Source: Eutreptiella sp. 'Long Island Sound 2002'
Lineage: Eukaryota > Euglenozoa > Euglenophyceae > Eutreptiales > Eutreptiaceae
NCBI GenBank assembly: GCA_964036045.1
Contig: OZ038380.1
Location: 120,375,199-120,439,198, forward strand
Direction of reading: 5' to 3'
DNA length: 64,000 nt
In this document: one piece after another, positions 1 to 9,545 of the stretch
Layout of the letters: the number at the start of each line of letters is the position of its first letter
How positions within the stretch are numbered: the first letter of the stretch is position 1
Position numbers and translations under genes: made by a program
Notes under the pieces: generated by a model
The model's input: only the letters and a program-made list of their open reading frames with translations
Database searches by the model: none
Told to the model about the DNA's origin: nothing

Positions 1-312
1 CTCAGCACGGGTTAGTAGCTGTCCCTCGTTGTTCTCAACGAGGTAGAAGCAAAGGATGGGGTTGATACTCACATCTCGCTGTATAAAGGCGGACATGGGG
101 TTTGAGGTTTGAGGTTTGATTTTGCGGGTACTAGACGCCTTTCGGCCCCGGGGGGGCACCTGGTCGGGCCAGGTGATATCCTCCCCACCGGGTCCTAGTG
201 GGGGGCCCTCCAAGACGCACCTCCTGCCTGGTGGCGGAGTCCCCTGGGTTCACAGAGCTCGGAGCCCCGTCCTTCCCCGGCTTCCCCGTTTCGCCACTCC
301 CCGGTCTGTGCA

Positions 313-492
313 TCAATTCGCAGCCGTGGCGGACATGGGTACCCAGGTCGCCTCAGAAAGCCCAAAGCCATCCCACAGGGTCAGGAATTTCCAGCCCTGT
401 TTATACTCGTGGCGTGCAATACCTGCAACCACGTAGGAGCCATGGACCGCCATCTCATCGGCAGTCATTTTGTCGAGTTTGTCTGCCTCCTA
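313..492 (-). pseudogene. Chromodomain remnant, copy 1
   Basis: The minus-strand frame ending at a TGA (313-315) reads YVVAGIARHEYKQGW, then FLTLWDGFG and EATWVP. The aromatic cage-type residues and the W-E-P signature are typical of the chromodomain that chromoviruses use to target integration to marked chromatin. It lines up with the chromodomain of copy 2 (FYLVKSVLRHRYRQGW, WEGFG, EATWEP). The frame joins the upstream GPY/F segment through a single in-frame TAG at 490-492, so this was the C-terminus of the integrase. A TGA follows ATAAN, while copy 2 continues for a few dozen residues. Confidence 0.7.
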
Positions 493-747
493 AAGGATGG
501 CAGCACTCTCTGGGTCGATGCGCTTGACCTTCCTATCAGACAGACGCCACTTGTCCAAGGATGGTTCGTCAGGCGAGTGGTAATGTCTCAGCTGCTTCGG
601 TGCACACAGCAACTCTTCACCTAAGCGGGGGCTGCACCTCAAATGGTTCCTCGATCCATCTATTTTTATAATACGACAAGGCCCAAAGTAGGGGTCCTGC
701 AGACAGTTGCCGGGCCAGGTGGGCAATCGCCATTGGTGTACCAGCAC
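493..747 (-). pseudogene. Integrase C-terminal GPY/F-type region, copy 1
   Basis: The reading frame begins with LVHQWRLPTWPGN and contains DPYFGPCRI followed by RCSPRLGEELLCAPKQLRHY. The same order is seen in copy 2 (DPYFGPYKIL, RCSPRLGGTLMCAAQHLKRYY). The FGP(Y/C) motif in this position is the GPY/F module between the integrase core and the chromodomain. The last residue of GPY has changed to Cys here. The segment ends at a TAG that separates it from the chromodomain in the same frame. Confidence 0.65.
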
Positions 748-852
748 AAGGTTTCCTACCTTGAAGGTGGTAGGACGTCTCGTGCAGTTACGCCTAGTGA
801 ACTCACGTTCTCGAACGTGTTTCAGTTTAGCTCTAGCCAGGTTAGCCAGGTC

Positions 853-1478
853 CTAGCTATGGTCTAGCCAATCACCTACGGAGCTCTGGTAGTCCTCAGG
901 AAAAGGGGTTTTAAAGAACCATGCACAACGCCCCCCACAAACCAGTTCGTGGGGGGTATAGCCAGTTGAGGAACTCTCCTGAGAGTTCATGGTTAGGACA
1001 GCCCAGGGTAACAGACGTACCCAATCTTTGGTACACTCCTGTTTCATCAGAAACCTCAGGTTCTGCTCCAACACACGGTTCTGTCTCTCGCACAGAGGGC
1101 TAGAAGTTTGAGCGTAGGGCACACCTGTGTTCACATTGACGTTCAGGGCGTCCAATACTCGCTTGTACCATCCGGTATCCTTCCAGATATCTACATCCTC
1201 GTCTGAGTGTACCTCCTTAGGTGCCCCATAGTGTTCGAACCATTGTTCAACCAACGTTTTCACAGTCTGTTCCCGTATCATCATTTTGCTACAAGGGAAT
1301 GCACAGGTGAAATTGGTTAGACCTGGGGTGAAAACCAGACAGCTGTCAGAGCCACCAAACTTAGGCACAACGTGGATGAAATACACGTACAACACGGAAT
1401 TACCAGACCAGGGGATAAGCAGCCTTGAGACCAGTCCCCGGTCAGGTGAGTCGCTCTGCTTGCTGGCTCGACAACCAC
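853..1478 (-). pseudogene. Integrase catalytic core, copy 1 (interrupted)
   Basis: This retroviral-type integrase core carries PKFGGSD, the HSDEDVDIW stretch with the second acidic residue of the DDE triad, and CERQNRVLEQN with the catalytic Glu region. The first catalytic Asp, found in the copy 2 motif VDYTEM, appears replaced here (YVYFIHV), so this core should be inactive. The N-terminal zinc-binding part is missing on this side because foldback elements are inserted at 1,479-3,162. The coding sequence picks up again at about 3,165 with a segment that translates to SMVD and fits copy 2 IVDKC, so the break falls just before the CxxC half of the zinc finger. Confidence 0.75.
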
Positions 1479-3162
1479 CTCCTTTTGACAAAAGCCTTGA
1501 TGGTTTCAACCCTTGCTTGACCACTAGACGCCGTTTGATTTATTTTTTGAAATTACCAAATCTTTTCAAAATATCGACCTCAATAGTAGTCAACACAGGC
1601 ACGCTCGTGACAATGAACCCACAATTGTTGGTGTCCCTTGAACTTGTCTAGACTCCTTTTGACAAAAGCCTTGATGGTTTAAACCCTTGCTTGACCACTG
1701 GACGCCGTTTGATTGATTTTGTGAAATCACGGAATCTTTTCAAAATCTCGACCTCAATAGTAGTCAACACAGGCACGCTCGTGAAAATGAACCCACAATT
1801 GTTGGTGTCCCTTGAACTTGTACCCTTTTTGGGCTTATAGGCCCCTCATCAGCTACAGAGCGAGCAAGAGAAAACATGAGTATGGTACATTCAAACACAA
1901 AAACGGTGCTGAAATCTGTCTATTGAAAAATGCTCATAAAATAATAATTATTCCATCGATGCGTGCTGAAATTATTGATAATTAAAACAAAGTCCTGATC
2001 CAATCCCTAATCTGTCCACGCTGTCCAAGGAGCGCGCGCCAATCAAACTTGCTGCCGGCTGAATAAAGAAATCAGACCTGAATTCCTGAACAGACATTTG
2101 AGATTGCGTAAAGGCCTGAGGATGGCAAACAGTTTCAGGTCAGGAAGAAATTTCAATCGTCTTTTCAACACATGCATAGCTCGTTACCACACCACAGGAA
2201 TAGCACCATGGTGTGAAACCTTCAGAACATGCACGTGTCCAGAACGTGCCTGTGTTGACTACTATTGCGGTCGAGATTTTGAAAAGATTTGGTGATTTCA
2301 CAAAACCAATCAAACGGCGTCTAGTTGTCAAGCAAGGGTTGAAACCATCAAGGCTTTTGTCAAAAGGAGACTAGTCTCAGCACTTCGCTGGCTGAACTAC
2401 CCTTGGGAAGTTATCCAGTCTAAGCACATTCCCTGGGGTGAACAGAACAGGTTCAGAACCCTGAGACGTGATGTGGTACCCGCTGGGGCACTTAATGATC
2501 CTATGTCGTTGTCACAGTCTGAGGTGATGAGCTCCAGACAAAATGGTGTGATGAGAGGTGGGCGGAAACCTTCTGGACAGGTGCATGTCCTGAAGGTTTC
2601 ACACCATAGTGCTATTCCTGTGGCGTGGTCACGAGCTATGCATGTGTTGAAAAGACGATTGAAATTTCTTCCTGACCTAAAACTGTTTGCCATCCTCAGG
2701 CCTTCACGCAATCTCAAATGTCTGTTCAGGAATTCAGGTCTGATTTCCTTATCCAGCCGGCAGAAGGTTTGATTGGCGCGCGCTTGTTGGACAGCGTGGA
2801 CAGATTTGGGATTGGATCAGGACTTTGTTTTAATTATCAATAATTTCAGCACGGATCGATGGAATAATTATTATTTTATGAGCATTTCTCAAAAGACAGA
2901 TTTCAGCACGGTCTTTGTGTTTGAATGTACCATACTCATCTTTTCTCTTGCTCACTTTGTGGCTGATGAGGGGCCTATAAGCCCGAAACGCGTACAAGTT
3001 CAAGGGACCCCAACAATTGTGGGTTCATTGTCACGAGCGTGCCTGTGTTGACTACTATTGAGGTCGAGATTTTGAAAAGATTTGGTGATTTCACAAAATC
3101 AATCAAACGGCGTCTAGTGGTCAAGCAAGGGTTGAGACAATCAAGGCTTTTGTCAAAAGGAG
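1479..3162. mobile_element. Inverted-repeat (foldback/MITE-like) element A, with element B nested in it
   Basis: The block starts with CTCCTTTTGACAAAAGCC and ends with its reverse complement. The left end of A is 1,479-1,652, and the right part is 2,370-3,162. After removing element B (1,653-2,369), A is about 970 bp with terminal inverted repeats of roughly 170 bp that differ at few positions. It sits exactly inside integrase coding sequence of chromovirus copy 1. No transposase-like frame is visible, so it is non-autonomous. Flanks share CCAC-like bases, but a clean target duplication cannot be fixed. Confidence 0.75.
1653..2369. mobile_element. Inverted-repeat element B, inserted in element A
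   Basis: It begins CTCCTTTTGAC at 1,653 and ends GTCAAAAGGAG at 2,369, the same termini as element A. Its left 590 bp (1,653-2,244) match the right arm of A (2,572-3,162) in reverse complement, so A and B belong to one family inserted in opposite orientation. The right terminal repeat of B spans about 2,233-2,369. CTAG lies one base outside each end, a possible 4-bp target duplication. There is no coding capacity. Confidence 0.7.
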
Positions 3163-3164
3163 TC

Positions 3165-3930
3165 CACCATGGACTGCATACAAGCACGTAGATCAGCACA
3201 GGTCAGTGGGGAGTAGAAACGCTCCCTGAAAGAGTCAACAGACCTGTTGCACCCTGTGTGCCCGAGCTGAGATGGGCCCACCGTAGGCAACCATCAAGTC
3301 GTGCCTCAGGCATGACTCTACCATCCTCGTAGTACAGATATTGGTTATCTTTATACCATAGGTTGCCGTCTATCAGGCGTGCCTCTAGGCCATCATTGAG
3401 GGAGTCGAGTAAGAATGTGTACTCAGCATGGTAGTCTCTCCAGCCCTCCAGTACACCTGCAGTGCGCATGGATAAGTCCAGCTGGACGCCAGTGCGTTGA
3501 ACCGCCTCTTTGGCCAACGCCTCCGAGCTTTCACCTAGGAGGGTGTGGAAGTTCTTACGAGATATATAGTCAGCCATTTCGTTGTTTATACCCTGGATAT
3601 CGTGGACAGTCAGCCCGAACTGACTGAGGTAGGTCAACCATCGTTTTAGTTTCGCTTTTTCAGGAGGAGGACCCTTCTGAAACTTTTTCACTGGCTCTTG
3701 GTCACAAAGCCAGACGATAGGGTTAGTACCAAGTGGACGGGACTGAGAAGAAAGCACGAGCATCCCAGCCAGGAGTTCCTGGTCGTAGGTACTGTAGCTG
3801 GACCCTGCTTGATTGCACTTCCCATTCCAGTGACCAAGAGGTACCAGACGCCATTCATTGGCAGGGTAGTCTTGCTTCAGGGTTCAATCGCCGTTGAGAC
3901 CTGAAGTCTGAAACTGGCAGTGAGACAACT
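3165..3930 (-). pseudogene. RNase H C-terminal part and connection to integrase zinc finger, copy 1
   Basis: Translation gives SSQSRPLG, VWLCDQEPV, FQKGPPPEKAKLKRW and LTVHDIQGINNEMADYISR. The last is the RNase H end pattern (a V-x-HxxGxxNxxADxxSR type) that closes Ty3/gypsy RNase H domains. Copy 2 at 55.0-55.6 kb shows the same sequence order. Downstream comes the connection to the H2C2 zinc finger of integrase (LRWAHLSSG) and, after a frameshift, a stretch ending SMVD where element A is inserted. The N-terminal RNase H catalytic portion lies around 3.9-4.1 kb and is badly degraded. Confidence 0.7.
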
Positions 3931-4131
3931 CAGCGGGGTTAAGCTCCTGCCACTGGTATAATGTACCACACCCCCCTAAATCACAGGCATCTGTGACGAG
4001 TATTATCTCATCCTTAGGGCTAGGTACCCCGGGGCAGGTTGTAGATGAGATTTTTTTCTTCAAGTCAAGAGTCCTGAAAACAGGCCTCTTCCATGTCGGT
4101 CCATCAGCGATGATTGTTTTCTTTCATAAGG

Positions 4132-4946
4132 TCAGTCAGGGGGCTGATGAATACGTAGAATTGTCAATATGGCGCCAGTAAACATTGCAGGCGCCAATGA
4201 AACTCCACACATTCTGTAGACCCTTCTTAGGGTCGTCACGTATCTGCATGTCCTAGATGCAGCTGGTTTCCACCAGCCATACCAAACATCAAAATCTAGA
4301 TACTCCATCTTCTCACGCATGCACTCACATTTCATGAGTTTGATGCGGGGATGGTTTTCCTGATAGACAGTGAAAAACTCTTGTAGGAGGAGGATATGAT
4401 CCTCCTGGGTATTAGTACCCAGGTTCAAGTCATCGATGTGCGCGACCGACTCAGCCCCGCGGGAAACCAGTTCCTGTACAAGGGGTCTGCGTTTCAGGAT
4501 ATATAGGATTTTATTCAACGGCTACTGAAAGAGCTCAGGGGCATTCGCGACACCGAACGGCATGACCTTCAATCAGAAGCAACGACCCCTAGGGGTTACA
4601 AAGGCGAGCAGTACTTGGGCTGCTCAGGTTAGGTCTACCTGCCAGCAGCCACTGAGCTTGTTCATCTTGGTTTTTAATCGGCACTTAGCGATTCTCTCCA
4701 GGGTGTTCTACATGTCGGGGATACCCCCTGAGTGGTTCTGGGTCTTTTTGTTGACCTCACCGTAGTCAACAACCAAGCGTATGGCAGTGGAGCAGGTTGA
4801 GCCACTACAAAACAAGGACTACAACGGTGGGGGTAGTCCCTGTGTTTATATTTCTCGCCAAGGCCAGCATCTCTACATTCCTGGATCTGGCGTTCGATCT
4901 CGTCGATCTGGTATTGTTGAGCGGCGTATGGATGCCGTCTTACCAC
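4132..4946 (-). pseudogene. Reverse transcriptase remnant, copy 1
   Basis: Two blocks are readable. The upstream block (4,674-4,946) has the pre-finger motif RRHPYAAQQYQIDEIERQI and a degraded HCSPCFVVAQP, matching copy 2 HCSPFFLVAKP. The downstream block (4,132-4,518) has AHIDDLNLGTNTQEDH, the palm-domain catalytic motif in which the usual YxDD is HIDD. Copy 2 also has HIDD, so the change is a family trait. Between them the fingers/palm region is frameshifted. The domain would copy element RNA into cDNA, but this copy cannot encode it. Confidence 0.75.
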
Positions 4947-5049
4947 AGACCCTTAAAACTCTGGTTTGAGTTTGAGGTCCATCTGGACCAGTTTTTTGCA
5001 AGACACGGGTCGGGGCAACGCTCCAAAAACCTCCTGATATTTCTGGATG

Positions 5050-5756
5050 AGCTTACTGAGACGGGGTGCTAGGTCCATTTTCAACAAAATCCTCCTCAGC
5101 ATGGAGGTTGCTCTTCCCTTGTTCCTGTTTCTTCATACGCCCCATGGTTTCAGGGGGTAGTTCATCCTCCCAGTCTTGGCCACCCTGCTGGACATAGTGA
5201 AGGGAGTATACCAGAGGTATCTCAGGATCGGGAAGAGTCATCTCTTCATCATCTTCTCAGACCATATAGACTTTCTCCAGGTCCTCTTGAGGAGGTCCAG
5301 GCCGGTCCATCGCTCGATACCCTCAGCCTTAGCCCATAGAACCTGTTGGGGATCCTGTACATCGTACCAGAAGACAGGCATATTGTTGGGGGAGGGTTTA
5401 CCGCCAGGTATCTGACCTGTAGGGCCATCTGTCGCCTGTATGGAGAATACAGCGTGGTCATGTGACCCGCCATGAGTGGACTCACCAAGTTCCACCTCAT
5501 CCATAAGCAGCTGTGCTAGGAAAGCGCTGTGCTTCAGTGTCACCACTTCCGGGTCAACCGGGGGTATAGCACTGGCGATATCGCTTGACTGGTTGTCAGC
5601 ATCAGCCAAGTGATTGGAAACGGCTGGCGTCTCCTGCTCATCGGTGCACCCATAGTAGTGACGGAAGAATACTGGGATCTTTTCTTGAGATCCAGGAGGG
5701 TAAGGCCTCTCTTTTTGGCCATCAACTCCACATGAGTACCACCTGGTCGATGTCAC
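5050..5756 (-). pseudogene. Pol linker region before RT, copy 1
   Basis: An acidic stretch with HSAFLAQLLMDEVELGESTH and later WYDVQDPQQVLW corresponds by position to the acidic linker at about 57.0-57.5 kb in copy 2. No catalytic motif is recognisable. It probably was a spacer between the methyltransferase-like segment and RT in the polyprotein. Frameshifts and stops break it into short frames. Confidence 0.45.
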
Positions 5757-6125
5757 TCACGAGTACGGGGTTCAGAGAGCGGCCTATGATGCACAGGAAA
5801 CTGCCCGATTCAGGGGCAGGCATGGTCCGGGGAGAGTCCTCAGGTAAGTAGATTGGACCATTTGGGGGTTCAGTTATTCCCACTGTCATACGGTCCAACA
5901 GTCGTCTCCAAGAGGCGTGTTCACCTCTGGTATCCCAGTCGGGGGTACACAGGACCACTCTCGCTCCTTAAAGGACGACTTTTGTAAGCACGTTAGCGAG
6001 TTGAGAGAATGGGGGATTAGCATAGCACAACCCCATCGACTTGAAACAGAAGCGGTAGGCGTTATTCAGAGCCAGTGAGCAATAGAGCTGCATCATGTGC
6101 TACCCTTTACTCGCGTACAGTTCCA
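5757..6125 (-). pseudogene. Methyltransferase-like segment with NPPF motif, copy 1
   Basis: The minus strand reads ELYAS, then LYCSLALNNAYRFCF, then YANPPFSQLANVLTKVVL, an in-frame TAA, and ARVVLCTPDW followed by WRRLLDRMTV. The NPPF motif followed by a hydrophobic strand (VVLCTPDW) is the pattern of motif IV of N6-adenine or N4-cytosine DNA methyltransferases. Dam-like modules of this kind are known from DIRS retroelements. Here it sits between protease and RT of a chromovirus. Copy 2 has the same block with NPRF instead of NPPF. No S-adenosylmethionine-binding FxGxG motif is obvious, so a methylase role is a hypothesis. Confidence 0.5.
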
Positions 6126-6623
6126 CCTGTACTTCGTTCAGGTCTACCTGCAGGGCTGCCAGCCCATTTTCCAAGACCAGCAGCATCGACTGATGGTTTC
6201 CAGTTCGATAAGACTGGTTCACGTGGCACAGAGCGGATCCTTTACGCCCTGACGGCTCCAGGGGGACAGACAAAGGGCCACTGCCAAAGTCGCTGTGAAG
6301 GGCATAGGGGCGTTGCAAAGACAACAGTTTTACCTGCCGGTTACGGCGCACAAAATCTGTGCCGATGACAATGTCAAAGGCGTCGGTGTCCAGCACTTCC
6401 CAGTGCTGAGTCACCTGCTCGTCAGCCAGACACACAATCACATCGTTCCCCCCCCGTGGAAGGGATGGTTTTGGCCATCCCCACTCCTTATGGCCACGGT
6501 TTTGGTTTTCCTGATCTTGGCCTGCTTCAGCAGTCTGCGGGCCGAGATTGAAAGCGTAGTGCCCGTGTCTGACATGGCCTTGTTGACCTGGCCACCAATT
6601 TTCACAGTGGTCAAGAAAACCAA
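6100..6623 (-). pseudogene. Aspartic protease remnant, copy 1
   Basis: KIGGQVNKAMSDTGTTLSI contains the D-T-G active-site triad followed by T and a hydrophobic residue, the retropepsin-type signature. The second half, in another frame, has DAFDIVIGTDFV, the conserved strand near the C-terminal end of the fold. Copy 2 shows YLGVLDTGTTISIV and FQFVLGTDFL in one continuous frame. The frameshift near 6,440 separates the two halves here. The enzyme would process the Gag-Pol polyprotein. Confidence 0.75.
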
Positions 6624-8355
6624 ATCGTCATCCTCGGAGCCGCCCTTCTATCCCTCTTCAGGGAACTTGACCTCAACCCCAGCGGCCTGCAGGCACTGAG
6701 AGCCCCAATTTTGGCGGCGCTTCTTGGCGTTCTCCCTGCTCTTGTCGGCGCCACAAGCGCTCGGCGTGGAGGCTGCTGGCCGTTTCTCACCCGACAGCTC
6801 ACCCTCAGGTATGGGGTTGGGTGCTCCTCTTCCAACAGTGTGGGGCCTGAGGACCTTCGTCCCCCAGGGTTACCCTTACCCTCAGAACCTCCAGGGTTAA
6901 GGCCCCCCTCTACGGCTCCTCCGCCCTTAACGACGGTCTTACACCGTTCCTGTTCCGCTTTCTTGTGTTTTTCGGATTCGCGGCGTTTGATGTGGTATTC
7001 ATCTTCGTAATGCATTCTCTTGTCGCAGAATCCGCACTTCATTGTGCAGCGGAAATGGTCTTGGTGCTTTACCTCCTGACCATCTTTATTTTTCTTTTTG
7101 CGCTTCAGCTGGAGCATGTACGCACTTTGCCAATAGCAGTCGGGCGCGTCGCAGGTCCACCCTTATCGTCCGCCGGACGACAGTACAAAAGATTTGGGGT
7201 CCCTCTTTCCTTTGGAGGAGGGGGTCTCAGTCATGTGCTTCAACTGCCCCGCACGGCCCTTCCGAGAGTTAGAGTGGGGTTGAGGCGACCTCCCCCCAGA
7301 GGACTTCTCAGCAAGGGTCTCCCTTCGCAGATGTTTGCGCAGATACTTGTCCATGTGGGAGTCATTCTCTGTCTCCATGTCCAACTCGATCAACAGATCG
7401 ACCAGGTCATCGTGAGAGTGCGTCCAAGCTTTCCTCTCGGACGTCTCTCTGCAGTCATCCCATGTTCTCATAGGAATATTCCCCACTAGCCACAGATGTG
7501 GCTCAGTCGGCCCATAGGAAGAGGGGTTCATGCGCCCGATGAGCTCTTCCAACTGCGCCACGAACTCGGAGATGCGCGCAGCTGTGGGAAATTCGGGGAG
7601 AGCACGCAGCTCCTCAATCTCCGTGCGGACAGTCAGGTCCGTTTCATAGACTCCATACATTTGGCCCAGTTTTATCAGGAAGTCGGCCCAGTTGGAGCTC
7701 TTCCGGATAGCTATGTTAACCCGCTGCTGAAAGAGTTTCTTTTTGCATGACTCTTGCACTTAGTACGGACATCAGCATGTTGCTGACCCGTAAGACGCAA
7801 AAACCGAGAAACCTCCTCAGCTCATTCACGCCGGCTTTTGGAATGGAACTCAGGGAGTTCGATCTGAAGGTTCGCCGTGGCAATGGGCTTCGTTCCCCTT
7901 CCTGGGACGTGTTTGTCACCTGTACCACCTGAGAGGGCTGAGGGGTGTACTGTAGCAAATGGGGCCAAGGCAGACAGACCTAGGCCTTTCATCTCAGCCT
8001 CTGTGGTGTCGCCTACACTGCAGACAGGCACAGTGCTCACACGAGGGTGGAAAAATGCTAGCACAGGTGTCCATTGGGTAGCTGCGAATGATCTGCAGCT
8101 CTCCCTGTTTGACAGTTCAACACCTGGAGACATGGTAGGTGGAAGCTTCTTCAGATCGGAGAGCGCCAACTTCGTCTTGAGTGCTGCTGACAATGCACTC
8201 AGATCTGGATCTTCATCGCCTGCACCAAGGACCCGGGATAGCGACTCCATGGTCTCATCGAGGCTCAGCTTAGGGGTCGCCATTTGTGGGGGCAAATCTC
8301 GACTCACACTCGTGGATTCGGGTGCCACTACCGTGGGACTGGGGCCAGGCTCCAA
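6624..8355 (-). pseudogene. Gag region with zinc knuckle, copy 1
   Basis: The 7,163-7,759 frame is capsid-like: KLFQQRVNIAIRKSSNW, YETDLTVRTEIEEL, and WLVGNIPMRTWDDCRETSER, each with a counterpart in copy 2. Nearer the protease, CTMKCGFCDKRMHYEDEYH is a degenerate CCHC-type zinc knuckle (copy 2 has CTITRAFCGKRKHYEDECYH). The N-terminal part (7,822-8,355) is acidic and carries LSLDETMESLSRVLG. Several frameshifts separate the pieces. Gag would form the virus-like particle and bind the element RNA. Confidence 0.7.
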
Positions 8356-8892
8356 GCACTCATGATCCTTCGGTCTCTCTGGAGACGAAAGATCTCCAGG
8401 GACCCAGTCAGGCTACCACTCAGATGATTAGGCCGATGACGACCAGTTTTTTTTGCCGTGAGGTATGTCGAACGTCTTCTCGGCCCACATAGCCTCGAAC
8501 ATCGTTCTCAAAGCCTCTTACCCCTTTCCTTTCCTCGCAGCTCTTCTCCAGGCCTTGAACTTGGCGTTTGCCACTTCGATCCCGGAAGTAGGAGAAGTTT
8601 CGAACGGCGGCATCAAGGACACGACAGAAGCTAAGGTCGAAAGCTAGGGCAACTCCAGTGAATGATAAAAGGCGTGGAATGGTCTACTCGCTAAACCGTG
8701 GGGTGGTGCGTCCGCCCACAGCGGCAGGCCCTGTAAGAAAAAATTGGTGCGCATTAATGCGCACATTTGTTTCGGGGTTCGCCAGGCCTACGGGTATAGG
8801 GGATCACGAGTCCCTTGAAGCTCAAGAGACCGTAGTGGAAGAGGAGTTGAAGTGCAGGTGGCTCAGGTAGGCGCACCGGGCGGGAAGAAACT
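8356..8892. other. Spacer without recognisable gene
   Basis: This stretch lies between the chromovirus Gag and the GC-rich block. I found no LTR match to copy 2, no tRNA and no convincing frame. It contains a short inverted motif around GTGCGCATTAATGCGCAC (8,746-8,763), which is a perfect 18-bp palindrome. Confidence 0.4.
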
Positions 8893-9545
8893 ATGCAGGA
8901 GAGGGCATGGAGGCGGATCAGGGGGGAGGCGGCGAGGCTGGTGGACAGGGACAGGGCGATGGCGGCGCGGGAGCGCAGGGTGCGGGAGGAGGAGGAGGCA
9001 GTGGCCCGGGGGGCCCGCTGGGTCCTCCCAGATCCGGAAGGGGACACCCCTTCCACGGACGTGGAGGGGCAGTCGCCGTCAGGGAAAAGGGCCAGGGAGG
9101 AGGACGTGGAGGCAGGGCGGGAAAGGGGGAAGTGGCGCAGGGGGGAGGAGCGAGGGGCAGGGGAGGCGGAGGGGGCACCGCGGCCGGCCAGCCCCAGTCC
9201 GGAGCCGACGCCCACGAACTGGGACTCGGAGTTTCCGCCGCCGGGACGGTCGCGGGGTGGGCGGAGGGGGACGTGGCAGAGCTGGCCCGCTACGTGAAGT
9301 GGGCAGAGAAGACGAGGGGAAGGCGGGATAGGAGGAGGCCCCGCCCCTTCAGTGACCTGGTCGGCAGGGCGGGGAGGCCCGGGGAAAGGGGGCTGGAGAT
9401 GGAAGAGTGGCGGTGGAGGAGGATGCTGGGGGCGGCGCTCGGGGGGGTGCGCCTGGACTGTCCCCAGGAGAAGGGGAAGAAGCCCAGGGTTCAGATGCCG
9501 CGAGAGCTCTTGCAGCGGGAGGGACAGTACGGTGGCGACGCGTAG
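8893..9545 (+). pseudogene. Unidentified Arg/Glu-rich protein fragment
   Basis: An ATG at 8,893 opens a highly charged frame (RDRAMAARERRVREEEEA, then GKRAREEDVEAGRERGKW) ending near 9,297 with NWDSEFPPPG. The overlapping frame then continues with ARYVKWAEKTRGRR, PFSDLVGRAGR and WRWRRMLGAALGGVR to a stop at 9,545. The composition changes from helical and charged to tryptophan-containing at the same place in both frames, so I read it as one protein broken by a frameshift near 9.25 kb. The family is unknown. The long proline-rich frame on the opposite strand is probably a by-product of GC skew. Confidence 0.35.

Larger units (their letters stand above)
1..8355 (-). mobile_element. Ty3/gypsy chromovirus copy 1, degenerate
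   Basis: Reading the minus strand from 8,355 down to about 1 gives Gag, zinc knuckle, aspartic protease, a methyltransferase-like segment, reverse transcriptase, RNase H, integrase, GPY/F region and chromodomain. This is the order of a chromodomain-bearing Ty3/gypsy element. Every segment has a clear counterpart in copy 2 at 50.5-62.0 kb, so the two belong to one family. This copy is heavily frameshifted and interrupted by stops, and it is split inside the integrase by the foldback elements at 1,479-3,162. I could not find LTRs: the 3' LTR should lie left of the window, and nothing near 8.4-8.8 kb matches the copy 2 LTR. Confidence 0.85.

Noticed and set aside
2962-2995. Hammerhead-ribozyme-like core CTGATGA...GAAAC in the right arm of element A
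   Set aside because: The core words and a short stem II are present, but stem I does not pair, stem III would have no loop, and the matching arm of element B lacks GAAA. Probably chance.
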